Shown piece by piece: positions 1-5,938 of a stretch of DNA of 6,125 nt (its first letter is position 1; every line of letters starts with the position of its first letter). Location: positions 1-6,125 of the forward strand of contig CABRGJ010000057.1 in assembly GCA_902470405.1 (NCBI GenBank), written 5' to 3'. This DNA comes from an uncultured Eggerthella sp. Lineage in GTDB: Bacteria > Actinomycetota > Coriobacteriia > Coriobacteriales > Eggerthellaceae. The notes below the pieces were generated by a model that saw only the letters and a list, made by a program, of their open reading frames with translations, did not search any database and was not told the origin of the DNA. The translations under genes were made by a program, and so were the position numbers.

Positions 1-1002
1 GCAGCACTGCTCTTCGTCGTGCTCGCATGTACTGACGCGCTTGATGGCTATCTTGCGCGGAGCAGGGGAGAGGTGACCAATTTTGGGAAGTTCATGGACC
101 CGCTCGCCGACAAGATCCTGGTCGCAGCAGCACTGCTTGCACTCTGCGAGCTCCAGATACTCCCTGCCTGGGTCGCGCTCGTTATCCTCACGCGCGAGTT
201 CATCGTCTCTGGTCTTCGCATGCTTGCTGCCTCAGAGGGCGTAGTTGTTGCGGCGAGCTGGTATGGCAAAGCGAAGACGGTCTTCCAGATCATCGCGATC
301 GTCATGTTCATCATCAAGGATTCGCATCCTTTCATCAGCGATCCGACTGTCGAGACTACGTTCTACATCATCTCATGGATCTTCATGATCATCGCACTCG
401 TCCTTACGGTCGTCTCTATGCTCGACTACCTTGCTAAATGCCGTGGGATCCTGCGTTTCTCGTACACGGACGAACAAGGTGATCCACAAAGCAAGAACGA
501 TGAGCAGATGAAGACGGATGAGCGGATCGAAACGCTTGCACAGCGCGTTATCGCACTTGCGACCGATAAGAAAGCGCTTCTTGCGACCGCTGAAAGCTGC
601 ACGGGCGGACTCATCGCAGGCGCACTCACGTCAGTTCCTCACAGCTCTGTAGTAGTACAAGGCGGTATCATCAGCTACTCCAATGAAGTCAAGCGATGTG
701 AGCTTGGTGTCTCTGGAAGTGACCTTGAGTCGCATGGTGCAGTGAGCGAACCCGTTGCGCTCCAGATGGCGCAAGGTGCATGCATGAAGCTCTCGACCAC
801 TCTCGCCGTATCGGTGACAGGCGTGGCTGGACCAGGGGGAGGAAGCGAAGAAAAACCAGTCGGTACGGTATGGTTCGGCATTGCCTCGCCCGCAGGAACC
901 AAAGCGGAGGTTCGCCATTTTACCGGCGATCGGAGCGCAGTACGTGCGCAGACCGTTTCGCATGCATTAGAGCTGCTCGAAAGCGCGCTTCATGCGCTTT
1001 GA
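1..1002 (+). CDS. pgsA-cinA: PgsA-CinA fusion: phosphatidylglycerophosphate synthase joined to CinA C-terminal (PncC-type NMN deamidase) domain; 5' partial
   Basis: The frame is open from base 1 (visible residues begin AALLFVVLACTDALDG), so the true start lies upstream; the GTG at 19 is internal. Visible residues 12-37 carry the complete CDP-alcohol phosphatidyltransferase signature D-x2-DG-x2-AR-x8-G-x3-D-x3-D, followed by hydrophobic segments near 39-64, 95-105 and 121-144. This fits an integral membrane enzyme making phosphatidylglycerophosphate from CDP-diacylglycerol and glycerol-3-phosphate. After a polar linker (about 148-170) the same frame continues as a CinA C-terminal domain, with ESCTGG (198-203), YSNEVK (226-231), SVTGVAGPGGG (271-281) and EEKPVGTVWFG. 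The Ser of ESCTGG and Lys of YSNxxK correspond to the dyad reported for PncC deamidases, which convert NMN to nicotinate mononucleotide. The N-terminal MoaB-like domain of full-length CinA is absent. No stop separates the halves. An internal ATG at 508 lacks a convincing Shine-Dalgarno, so a fusion is favoured, though internal initiation is possible. Confidence 0.93.
   Translation, partial: AALLFVVLACTDALDGYLARSRGEVTNFGKFMDPLADKILVAAALLALCELQILPAWVALVILTREFIVSGLRMLAASEGVVVAASWYGKAKTVFQIIAIVMFIIKDSHPFISDPTVETTFYIISWIFMIIALVLTVVSMLDYLAKCRGILRFSYTDEQGDPQSKNDEQMKTDERIETLAQRVIALATDKKALLATAESCTGGLIAGALTSVPHSSVVVQGGIISYSNEVKRCELGVSGSDLESHGAVSEPVALQMAQGACMKLSTTLAVSVTGVAGPGGGSEEKPVGTVWFGIASPAGTKAEVRHFTGDRSAVRAQTVSHALELLESALHAL
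980..1000 (+). other. Perfect inverted repeat (7-bp stem, 7-nt loop) at the end of pgsA-cinA
   Basis: AAAGCGC at 980-986 and GCGCTTT at 994-1000 pair perfectly around the loop GCTTCAT. The stem lies in the last codons and reaches the first base of the stop. It could stall RNA polymerase or protect the mRNA 3' end, but no T-run follows it (GATGAGCGATCGC follows), so it is not a canonical intrinsic terminator. Confidence 0.4.
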
Positions 1003-1192
1003 TGAGCGATCGCTATTGATTTCCAGGCTCTCCGTGCTAAGACCGAATAGGTCCTTAAAGCTCTATTCAAGCGTTCGTTGCATGGGTCTATTTGTGTGAT
1101 AGTTCGATTTTTCGTAAGACCGCGATCGAAATAACATGAGATAGAGTTCAAAGAAACGTAAGGTTCTCTATTTATTATTTCAAAGAGAGATA

Positions 1193-1221
1193 TTGAAATC
1201 GAACAGGTGTTCGGTTATCTT
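1193..1221 (+). promoter_or_regulatory. recA promoter, sigma-70/sigma-A type (TTGAAA - 17 bp - TATCTT)
   Basis: The -35 candidate TTGAAA is at 1193-1198 and the -10 candidate TATCTT at 1216-1221, separated by exactly 17 bp. The implied transcription start is near 1228, giving a leader of about 30 nt before recA. The LexA box fills most of the spacer, which is a standard layout for direct SOS repression. The hexamers were read by eye. A second AT-rich -10-like element (TATTAT, 1173-1178) lies upstream without a well-spaced -35. Confidence 0.75.
1200..1213 (+). promoter_or_regulatory. LexA operator (SOS box) of recA
   Basis: CGAACAGGTGTTCG matches every position of the Gram-positive/actinobacterial LexA consensus CGAACRNRYGTTYG, and its CGAAC and GTTCG arms form a perfect inverted repeat. 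It sits between the -35 and -10 of the recA promoter, so bound LexA should block RNA polymerase. RecA-stimulated LexA cleavage would then relieve repression of recA and the closely spaced recX. I saw no other full match in the window. Confidence 0.9.
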
Positions 1222-1245
1222 GTAAAGGTCAGCTTATGTTCTGAT

Positions 1246-1251
1246 AAGGAG
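1246..1251 (+). promoter_or_regulatory. recA ribosome binding site
   Basis: AAGGAG ends five bases before the ATG at 1257. It is the strongest Shine-Dalgarno-like sequence among the genes here and fixes the recA start. Confidence 0.85.
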
Positions 1252-1256
1252 AACCA

Positions 1257-2324
1257 ATGATCAAGGACAAAGAATCCAGCCTGAAAATCACTACAGACGA
1301 GATCGAGCGTAAGTTCGGTAAGGGTTCGATCATGCGCCTCGGCGAAAGCACCGCGCTCCATGTCGAAGCCGTTCCTACAGGCGCTTTACCGCTCGATATC
1401 GCCCTTGGCATTGGCGGAGTACCTCGAGGAAGGATCGTCGAGATCTACGGTCCTGAATCGAGCGGTAAGACCACCGTCGCACTGCACATCATCGCTGAAG
1501 CTCAGGCAGCAGGGGGTATCGTCGCATTCATCGATGCCGAACATGCACTCGATCCGGTATATGCAGCACGTCTTGGTGTTGATGTGGATGAATTGCTCAT
1601 CGCACAGCCCGACACAGGAGAGCAAGCGCTTGAGATTTGCGATCTACTTGTTCGTAGCGGCTCGATCGACTGCGTGGTCATCGACTCAGTCGCAGCGCTC
1701 GTCCCTCGCGCTGAAATTGAAGGCGAAATGGGGGATACTACGGTCGGTCTTCAAGCTCGTCTTATGAGTCAAGCCCTACGTAAGCTCACCGGCTCGCTCT
1801 CGAAGTCTAATACCACGTGCATCTTCATCAATCAGCTGCGCGAGAAGATAGGTGTCATGTTTGGCAGCCCTGAAACAACAACAGGCGGTCGTGCACTGAA
1901 ATTCTACTCCTCTGTACGTATCGATATCCGCCGTATCGAATCCATGAAGAAGGACGGTGAATTCATCGGCAACCGCGTGCGTGCGAAGATCGTGAAGAAT
2001 AAGGTCGCGCCTCCTTTCAGACAAGCAGAATTCGACCTTATGTACGGAGAAGGTATCTCACGTGAAGGCTGCGTACTCGATATGGGTGTAGAGGCTGGTA
2101 TCGTCAACAAGAGCGGTTCTTGGTTCAACTACGGAGAAGAGCGTCTTGGACAGGGGCGCGATGCTGCAAAACGCGCACTGAAAGAAAACCCCGATCTTCG
2201 CAATGAGATCGAAAACAAAGTACGCGAATACTTCGAACTCCCCGCGATCGATCGAAACGGCGCAGAGCAAAATAGCGAGGCGTCTCAGACATCCACTCAC
2301 ACAGATGTCCCTAATGAGTCCTAA
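1257..2324 (+). CDS. recA: RecA, DNA recombinase and SOS coprotease
   Basis: This complete 355-aa protein has the usual RecA length. The ATP-binding core includes Walker A GPESSGKT (65-72), [10 protein letters not shown] with the catalytic Glu at 95, and Walker B VVIDS (140-144). The DNA-binding loop 2 region [21 protein letters not shown] (191-211) contains the conserved Gln193. The C-terminal domain carries the expected GISREG and KSGSWFNY motifs. RecA polymerises on single-stranded DNA, performs ATP-dependent strand exchange in recombinational repair, and triggers LexA self-cleavage. The last ~25 residues are a variable polar tail rich in Ser, Thr, Glu and Asn. Expression should be SOS-controlled through the LexA box at 1200-1213. 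recX follows after 11 bp, so the two are very likely co-transcribed. No oddity is seen in the catalytic residues. Confidence 0.99.
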   Translation: MIKDKESSLKITTDEIERKFGKGSIMRLGESTALHVEAVPTGALPLDIALGIGGVPRGRIVEIYGPESSGKTTVALHIIAEAQAAGGIVAFIDAEHALDPVYAARLGVDVDELLIAQPDTGEQALEICDLLVRSGSIDCVVIDSVAALVPRAEIEGEMGDTTVGLQARLMSQALRKLTGSLSKSNTTCIFINQLREKIGVMFGSPETTTGGRALKFYSSVRIDIRRIESMKKDGEFIGNRVRAKIVKNKVAPPFRQAEFDLMYGEGISREGCVLDMGVEAGIVNKSGSWFNYGEERLGQGRDAAKRALKENPDLRNEIENKVREYFELPAIDRNGAEQNSEASQTSTHTDVPNES

Positions 2325-2328
2325 AGGA
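2323..2328 (+). promoter_or_regulatory. recX ribosome binding site overlapping the recA stop codon
   Basis: AAAGGA begins inside the recA TAA (2322-2324) and leaves a 7-base spacer to the recX ATG at 2336. This supports that start and suggests translational coupling of recX to recA. Confidence 0.65.
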
Positions 2329-2335
2329 ACAAGCG

Positions 2336-2923
2336 ATGTATATCGACGCAGAATCCCTTAAACGACGATTCGTTATTCCTGCCGAGGAACCAGCTTGTGG
2401 ATCCTCGGCTACCACTCAAGAGCCAGCAACCAGAGCTGCTATTCCCGTTACCCCTGAAGACGACTATGACAACGATCCTGAATCCGCTTTCAGGAAGATC
2501 GAACGGTTGCTCTCCGTGCGAGATCGTTCGATTGCTGAGATCAGAAACCGACTTCAGCGCGATCGATTTACCGAGCATGCTCTATCAGAAGCGCTTGAAC
2601 GTGCGATCCGTTGCGGTTATCTTGACGACGATCGTTTTGCAGATGGATTCATACGCTCGCGCCTACGTGCCTCAAAGGGCATCAACGGTATCGTGCGCGA
2701 TCTTAAGAATCATCATATTGATGCTTATGCGATTCCTGGTTTCCCCGACAGCTTTCTCGAGGAACAGGGAAGTCAGCTCGACAATGCGCTCAGACTCCTC
2801 CAGCGAAAGCCACCGCGCGCAAAGAACAAGCAACAGGCAGCATACGCGAAGCTTATTCGCAATGGTTTCTCTTCCTCGGTCGCAAGCACCGCGGTAAAAC
2901 GATGGGTCGCAGAACAGATCTAA
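2336..2923 (+). CDS. recX: RecX, regulatory protein modulating RecA
   Basis: This is a 195-aa RecX-family protein. RecX proteins bind the RecA filament and limit its extension and coprotease activity. The family core starts near residue 50, with a three-helix repeat pattern: IAEIRNRL (66-73), ALERAIRCGYLDDDRFADGF (86-105) and SRLRASKGINGIVRDL (108-123). Two later helical repeats include KLIRNGFSSSVASTAVKRW (172-190). The first ~48 residues form a polar, Ala/Thr/Pro/Glu-rich extension not needed for the RecX fold and probably disordered. The ATG at 2336 has a good Shine-Dalgarno (AAAGGA) and lies 11 bp after recA. Co-transcription with recA from the SOS promoter is the expected arrangement, keeping modulator and recombinase coordinated. 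Confidence 0.93.
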   Translation: MYIDAESLKRRFVIPAEEPACGSSATTQEPATRAAIPVTPEDDYDNDPESAFRKIERLLSVRDRSIAEIRNRLQRDRFTEHALSEALERAIRCGYLDDDRFADGFIRSRLRASKGINGIVRDLKNHHIDAYAIPGFPDSFLEEQGSQLDNALRLLQRKPPRAKNKQQAAYAKLIRNGFSSSVASTAVKRWVAEQI

Positions 2924-3030
2924 AGCATGCTTTTTGCGTGAGTTCTCCGAGATTGCGGGCGCTTGACCTAGGCAAAACAAGCATCTTCCTTTATCATTTT
3001 ACTGCTTGAGTTTTCGCGCCGTAAGGCGCT

Positions 3031-3039
3031 TGCTATAGA
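3031..3039 (+). promoter_or_regulatory. Candidate extended -10 promoter for rny
   Basis: TGCTATAGA fits the extended -10 form TGnTATAAT with one mismatch in the hexamer. The matching -35 position (3011-3016, TTTTCG, 17-bp spacer) is poor, as is common for extended -10 promoters. Initiation near 3046 would give a ~110-nt leader that includes the hairpin at 3084-3109. The competing reading is a promoter TTGCCT (3083-3088) - 17 bp - TTTTAT (3106-3111), downstream of any recX terminator. The sequence alone does not decide between them. Confidence 0.35.
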
Positions 3040-3083
3040 ACATATTCTTCATTGTTATGTACGCATGCCTTTGCGCGCACTCT

Positions 3084-3109
3084 TGCCTGGTCGTTTCTGG
3101 GCATTTTTT
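3084..3109 (+). terminator. Intrinsic terminator-like hairpin between recX and rny (recA-recX terminator or rny leader attenuator)
   Basis: TGCCTGG (3084-3090) pairs with CTGGGCA (3097-3103) around the loop TCGTTT. This gives a 7-bp stem with two G-U pairs, directly followed by six T residues (3104-3109). It lies 160 nt after the recX stop and 45 nt before rny. The 3' arm can instead form GGCAT-(T5)-ATGCC (3100-3114), which would disrupt the terminator stem. It could terminate recA-recX readthrough or act in an rny leader. Confidence 0.55.
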
Positions 3110-3140
3110 ATGCCACAACACCAGCGTAAAGCCACTTACT

Positions 3141-3150
3141 AGGAAGGAAG
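3141..3150 (+). promoter_or_regulatory. rny ribosome binding site (supports GTG start)
   Basis: AGGAAGGAAG lies just upstream of the GTG at 3155 and is purine-rich with GGAAGG at a workable distance. It selects GTG over later in-frame ATGs, which would remove the membrane anchor. Confidence 0.7.
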
Positions 3151-3154
3151 AATT

Positions 3155-4690
3155 GTGATCGAGGTTATCGTCGTAGCCGCAATAGCAATCATCGTTGGCT
3201 TCCTCATCGGTTATTTCTTGATGCTCAAGGTTCAGAAAGGCCGCTCCAAAGCTGCCGCCAAAGAGGCCCAAGAGATCGTTTCTGATGCTCAAAAGGAAGC
3301 AGAGAGCCTTCGTCGCGAAGCTATGGTCGAAGCAAAGGATGAAGCACTCAGGATCAAGCAAGATGTCGAAGCGGAGAGCAAAGAACGTCTCAAAGAGATC
3401 CGCTCGACCGAGAATCGCCTGAATCAGCGAGAGCAGAATCTTGATAAACGCAGCGAATTCATGGATAAACGTGAACATCAGATCTCTTCGCTGCAAGGTC
3501 AGCTCGACCGCAAGCAGCACGACCTCGATGTTTCTCAAAAGAAGATCAACGCTCGTCTTGAGCAGATTGCGGGTCTCTCGAGCGACGAGGCGAAAGTTGA
3601 GCTGCTAGAAGGCCTGAAAGACGAGGTCGTCCATGAATCAGCCACTATCATTCGTGATGCCGAGATGCGTACACGCGCTGAAGCAGACAAGAAGGCGCGT
3701 GAGATCTTGAGCCTTGCCATTCAGCGTATCGCAGCGGACTACACCACACAGATCACTGTGTCGACCATCCACATCCCTTCGGACGACTTGAAAGGTCGCA
3801 TCATTGGTCGAGAAGGCCGTAACATCCGCTCGTTCGAGCAGATCACAGGCACCAACCTTATCATCGATGATACCCCTGAGTGTGTAACGGTCTCATCTCA
3901 CGACCCTGTGCGTCGCGAGATCGCAAGCGTCACCATGCAGAATCTCATCGCCGATGGCCGAATTCACCCCGCGCGCATCGAAGAGATGTACAATAAAGCA
4001 AAGAAGTATGTCTATCAACAGATCAAAGAAGCAGCTGCCCAAGCAACGTTCGATACCGGCATCCACGACTTGCATCCTGAACTCGAAAAGACGCTCGGCC
4101 GCTTGCGCTATCGCACTTCTTACGGCCAAAACGTGCTCACACATTCGCTTGAGGTCGCATATCTATGCGGCATCATGGCCTCCGAACTTGGCCTTGATCC
4201 GGTTCCTGCACGTCGTGCTGGCCTCCTGCACGATCTGGGTAAAGCGATCGACCATGAGGTAGAAGGTTCTCATGCAGTGATCGGTGCCGATCTTGCACGT
4301 CGTTATGGCGAAGATGCTGCTATCGTCCATGCTATCGAAGCACACCATAATGATATCGAACCAACCAGCGTCATCGATGTTCTCGTACAGGCAGCTGACG
4401 CGGTTTCCGCTGCACGCCCTGGCGCTCGCAAGGAAAACCTCGAGTCCTACATAAAGCGCCTCGAAAAACTTGAAGAGATCGCTAATTCATACGAAGGTGT
4501 CGAGCAGACCCATGCCATCCAAGCAGGTCGTGAAGTGCGCGTCATCGTCACGCCCGACAAGGTTGATGAGTCACGCGCGACCGTCCTTGCCCACGATATC
4601 GCTCAACAGATCCAAAGCGAGACCAAATATCCTGGTCAGGTGAAGGTTGTCGTCATTCGCGAAACACGCGCAGTCGACTTCGCAAAATAA
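3155..4690 (+). CDS. rny: Ribonuclease Y, membrane-anchored endoribonuclease
   Basis: This complete 511-aa RNase Y (YmdA family) is close to the usual ~520 aa. Residues 2-24 form a single hydrophobic N-terminal helix anchoring it in the cytoplasmic membrane. A long charged coiled coil follows (about 30-180, rich in Lys, Glu, Arg and Gln). The KH RNA-binding domain contains [12 protein letters not shown] (214-225). The HD domain has LTHSLEVA (328-335), the HD pair in [17 protein letters not shown] (355-371), IEAHHND (394-400) and [13 protein letters not shown] (413-425). The conserved end [11 protein letters not shown] is intact. RNase Y makes initiating endonucleolytic cuts in mRNA, acting with degradosome-like partners at the membrane. 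The GTG start is chosen because it preserves the transmembrane helix and has a ribosome binding site. The next gene begins 25 nt after its stop, or overlaps it. Confidence 0.97.
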   Translation: MIEVIVVAAIAIIVGFLIGYFLMLKVQKGRSKAAAKEAQEIVSDAQKEAESLRREAMVEAKDEALRIKQDVEAESKERLKEIRSTENRLNQREQNLDKRSEFMDKREHQISSLQGQLDRKQHDLDVSQKKINARLEQIAGLSSDEAKVELLEGLKDEVVHESATIIRDAEMRTRAEADKKAREILSLAIQRIAADYTTQITVSTIHIPSDDLKGRIIGREGRNIRSFEQITGTNLIIDDTPECVTVSSHDPVRREIASVTMQNLIADGRIHPARIEEMYNKAKKYVYQQIKEAAAQATFDTGIHDLHPELEKTLGRLRYRTSYGQNVLTHSLEVAYLCGIMASELGLDPVPARRAGLLHDLGKAIDHEVEGSHAVIGADLARRYGEDAAIVHAIEAHHNDIEPTSVIDVLVQAADAVSAARPGARKENLESYIKRLEKLEEIANSYEGVEQTHAIQAGREVRVIVTPDKVDESRATVLAHDIAQQIQSETKYPGQVKVVVIRETRAVDFAK

Positions 4691-4715
4691 CACGATCGAT
4701 CACATCGGCGCGGTC

Positions 4716-5819
4716 ATGACCACGAACGACCTCTCGTCATTCATCGAAGACATCACAGGTGAAAGCTATCTCCGAGTTCAAGAGAATCTCGGGGATGGCT
4801 TCGTTCGTTTACGAGCTAAAGAGGCACAGCGCCGGCAGGCCAAGCAAGATATCACCTGCTTCGAAGATGTTGTACTGGAGCTGCTTAGAAACGCACGTGA
4901 CGCAGGCGCGGGCGCTATCTTTATTGCGAGCTGGAAAGAGCAGGGTAGACGCTATCTTACTGTGCTCGATGACGGCGACGGCATTCCAGAGCATCTTCAT
5001 GAAACCATCTTTGAGCCATTCGTCACGTCAAAGCTCGATAGCTTTCACGAAGACAGATGGGGTGTTCATGGACGTGGTATGGCGCTCTTTTCCATCAAAG
5101 AGAACGTTGATGAAGCCTGTGTTCAATACTCGAAGCGCGATGCAGGAACAGCACTTGCCGTGCATGCACTCACGACCAATCTTTCAGAACGTATCGACCA
5201 ATCAACGTTGCCCTATATCCACATCAATGATCTGAACGAACAGATCATGCGTGGCCCGCGCAATATTGCACGTGTCGTCATGGAATTTGCACTCGACTCA
5301 CAAGGTTCGCTCGATATCTTCTTGGGTAGCCCTGTTGAGATCGCTGCCACGCTTCTCCATTACTATCGAGACGATGTGGATTCATCATCGACAAGCGATC
5401 CTGACACTATCTTAAACTACCTCAAGTACGTCTATGACCCCGATCTGTTCAGTGAACGCGCAGCAGAGATCGGACTGCCGCTTTCCTCGCGTAGCGCACG
5501 CCGCATCCTTGATGATCAGATCGAACCACTATCGCCTTTTATTGAACGTTTGAGCTTTGAACAACAGGGGAAAACCTCGACCCCCTATGCGAACACCAGC
5601 GCACCCAGAGAGACTACAGGCGACACGGACGCAAAGCTCTATAGCGAACAACGTAAGCTCAAGATCGCCTCGGATGATCTTGAGGTCTTTGCGCAAGCGA
5701 TCGAGCAAGCGTTCGCCGAACTTGCCGAGCGCTACTACCTTGAACGTTTTGATGAATTGAAAGTGCGAGCAAGCTCGGACAAGATCACCATCTCAATTCC
5801 ATTCAAGATGCAACATTGA
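4716..5819 (+). CDS. Uncharacterised GHKL/histidine-kinase-like ATPase encoded between rny and spoVS
   Basis: From the ATG at 4716 this is 367 aa. Residues about 45-150 form a Bergerat ATP-binding fold: N box ELLRNARDAGA with the Mg-ligand Asn59, G1 box DDGDGIP (85-91), F box IFEPFVTSK (98-106), G2 box GVHGRGMALFSI (116-127), and DAGTALAV (142-149). The boxes resemble sensor histidine kinases more than GyrB or MutL. I see no HisKA/DHp phosphoacceptor helix, no transmembrane segment and no signal peptide, so it is probably cytoplasmic. Residues 150-280 look mostly helical. Residues 283-306 are a Ser/Thr/Pro/Gln-rich linker, and 307-367 end in a helix-strand unit I cannot assign. The start is uncertain: the ATG has no clear Shine-Dalgarno, while an in-frame TTG at 4647, preceded by AGGTG and overlapping rny by 44 bp, would add 23 residues. 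Proximity suggests co-expression with rny. The substrate and function are unknown. Confidence 0.85.
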   Translation: MTTNDLSSFIEDITGESYLRVQENLGDGFVRLRAKEAQRRQAKQDITCFEDVVLELLRNARDAGAGAIFIASWKEQGRRYLTVLDDGDGIPEHLHETIFEPFVTSKLDSFHEDRWGVHGRGMALFSIKENVDEACVQYSKRDAGTALAVHALTTNLSERIDQSTLPYIHINDLNEQIMRGPRNIARVVMEFALDSQGSLDIFLGSPVEIAATLLHYYRDDVDSSSTSDPDTILNYLKYVYDPDLFSERAAEIGLPLSSRSARRILDDQIEPLSPFIERLSFEQQGKTSTPYANTSAPRETTGDTDAKLYSEQRKLKIASDDLEVFAQAIEQAFAELAERYYLERFDELKVRASSDKITISIPFKMQH

Positions 5820-5849
5820 TCCAACCTTGTATCTGCTCCTCACATTGGT

Positions 5850-5878
5850 TTGCAGAAACACGGTCAAATCGGTAAAAT
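5850..5878 (+). promoter_or_regulatory. Candidate spoVS promoter (TTGCAG - 17 bp - TAAAAT)
   Basis: TAAAAT (5873-5878) matches TATAAT at five of six positions and lies 17 bp after TTGCAG (5850-5855), a weaker -35. Initiation near 5885 would give a leader of about 54 nt. The region is AT-rich relative to the flanking coding sequence. No intrinsic terminator is evident between the ATPase gene and this site, so readthrough from upstream may also feed spoVS. Confidence 0.5.
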
Positions 5879-5938
5879 ATCGTAAGAATAGCACCATAAA
5901 ACGAACATTAACCGCACCATACATCCGAAAGTAAAACG

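Noticed and set aside
19..21. GTG at 19 as the real start of pgsA
   Set aside because: It falls just before the catalytic signature; PgsA proteins have an N-terminal hydrophobic region first, and the frame is open to base 1, so the gene is cut by the window edge.
1360..1767. Alternative + strand frame of 135 codons inside recA
   Set aside because: It overlaps conserved RecA coding sequence in another frame and has no ribosome binding site or recognisable product.
2922..2935. Palindrome AAAGCATGCTTT followed by T residues at the recX stop, as a terminator
   Set aside because: It can form only about four A/U-rich pairs around a four-base loop, too weak for an intrinsic terminator; the hairpin at 3084-3109 is much better.
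2961..2982. GCTTG/CAAGC hairpin after recX with a T-rich downstream stretch
   Set aside because: The stem is only 5 bp, the loop 12 nt, and the following sequence is interrupted by C and A, so support is poor.
2963..2997. TTGACC at 2963 as a -35 for rny with TATCAT at 2992
   Set aside because: Spacing is 23 bp, too long for a standard promoter, and no acceptable -10 occurs at 16-18 bp.
2958..3032. Direct repeat GGCGCTTG at 2958-2965 and 3025-3032
   Set aside because: Two 8-bp copies with little extended similarity are compatible with chance; no array or mobile-element context.
2999..3538. Reverse-strand open frame of 179 codons opposite the 5' part of rny
   Set aside because: It lies antisense to well-conserved RNase Y sequence, shows no recognisable domain, and reflects the codon bias of the + strand gene.
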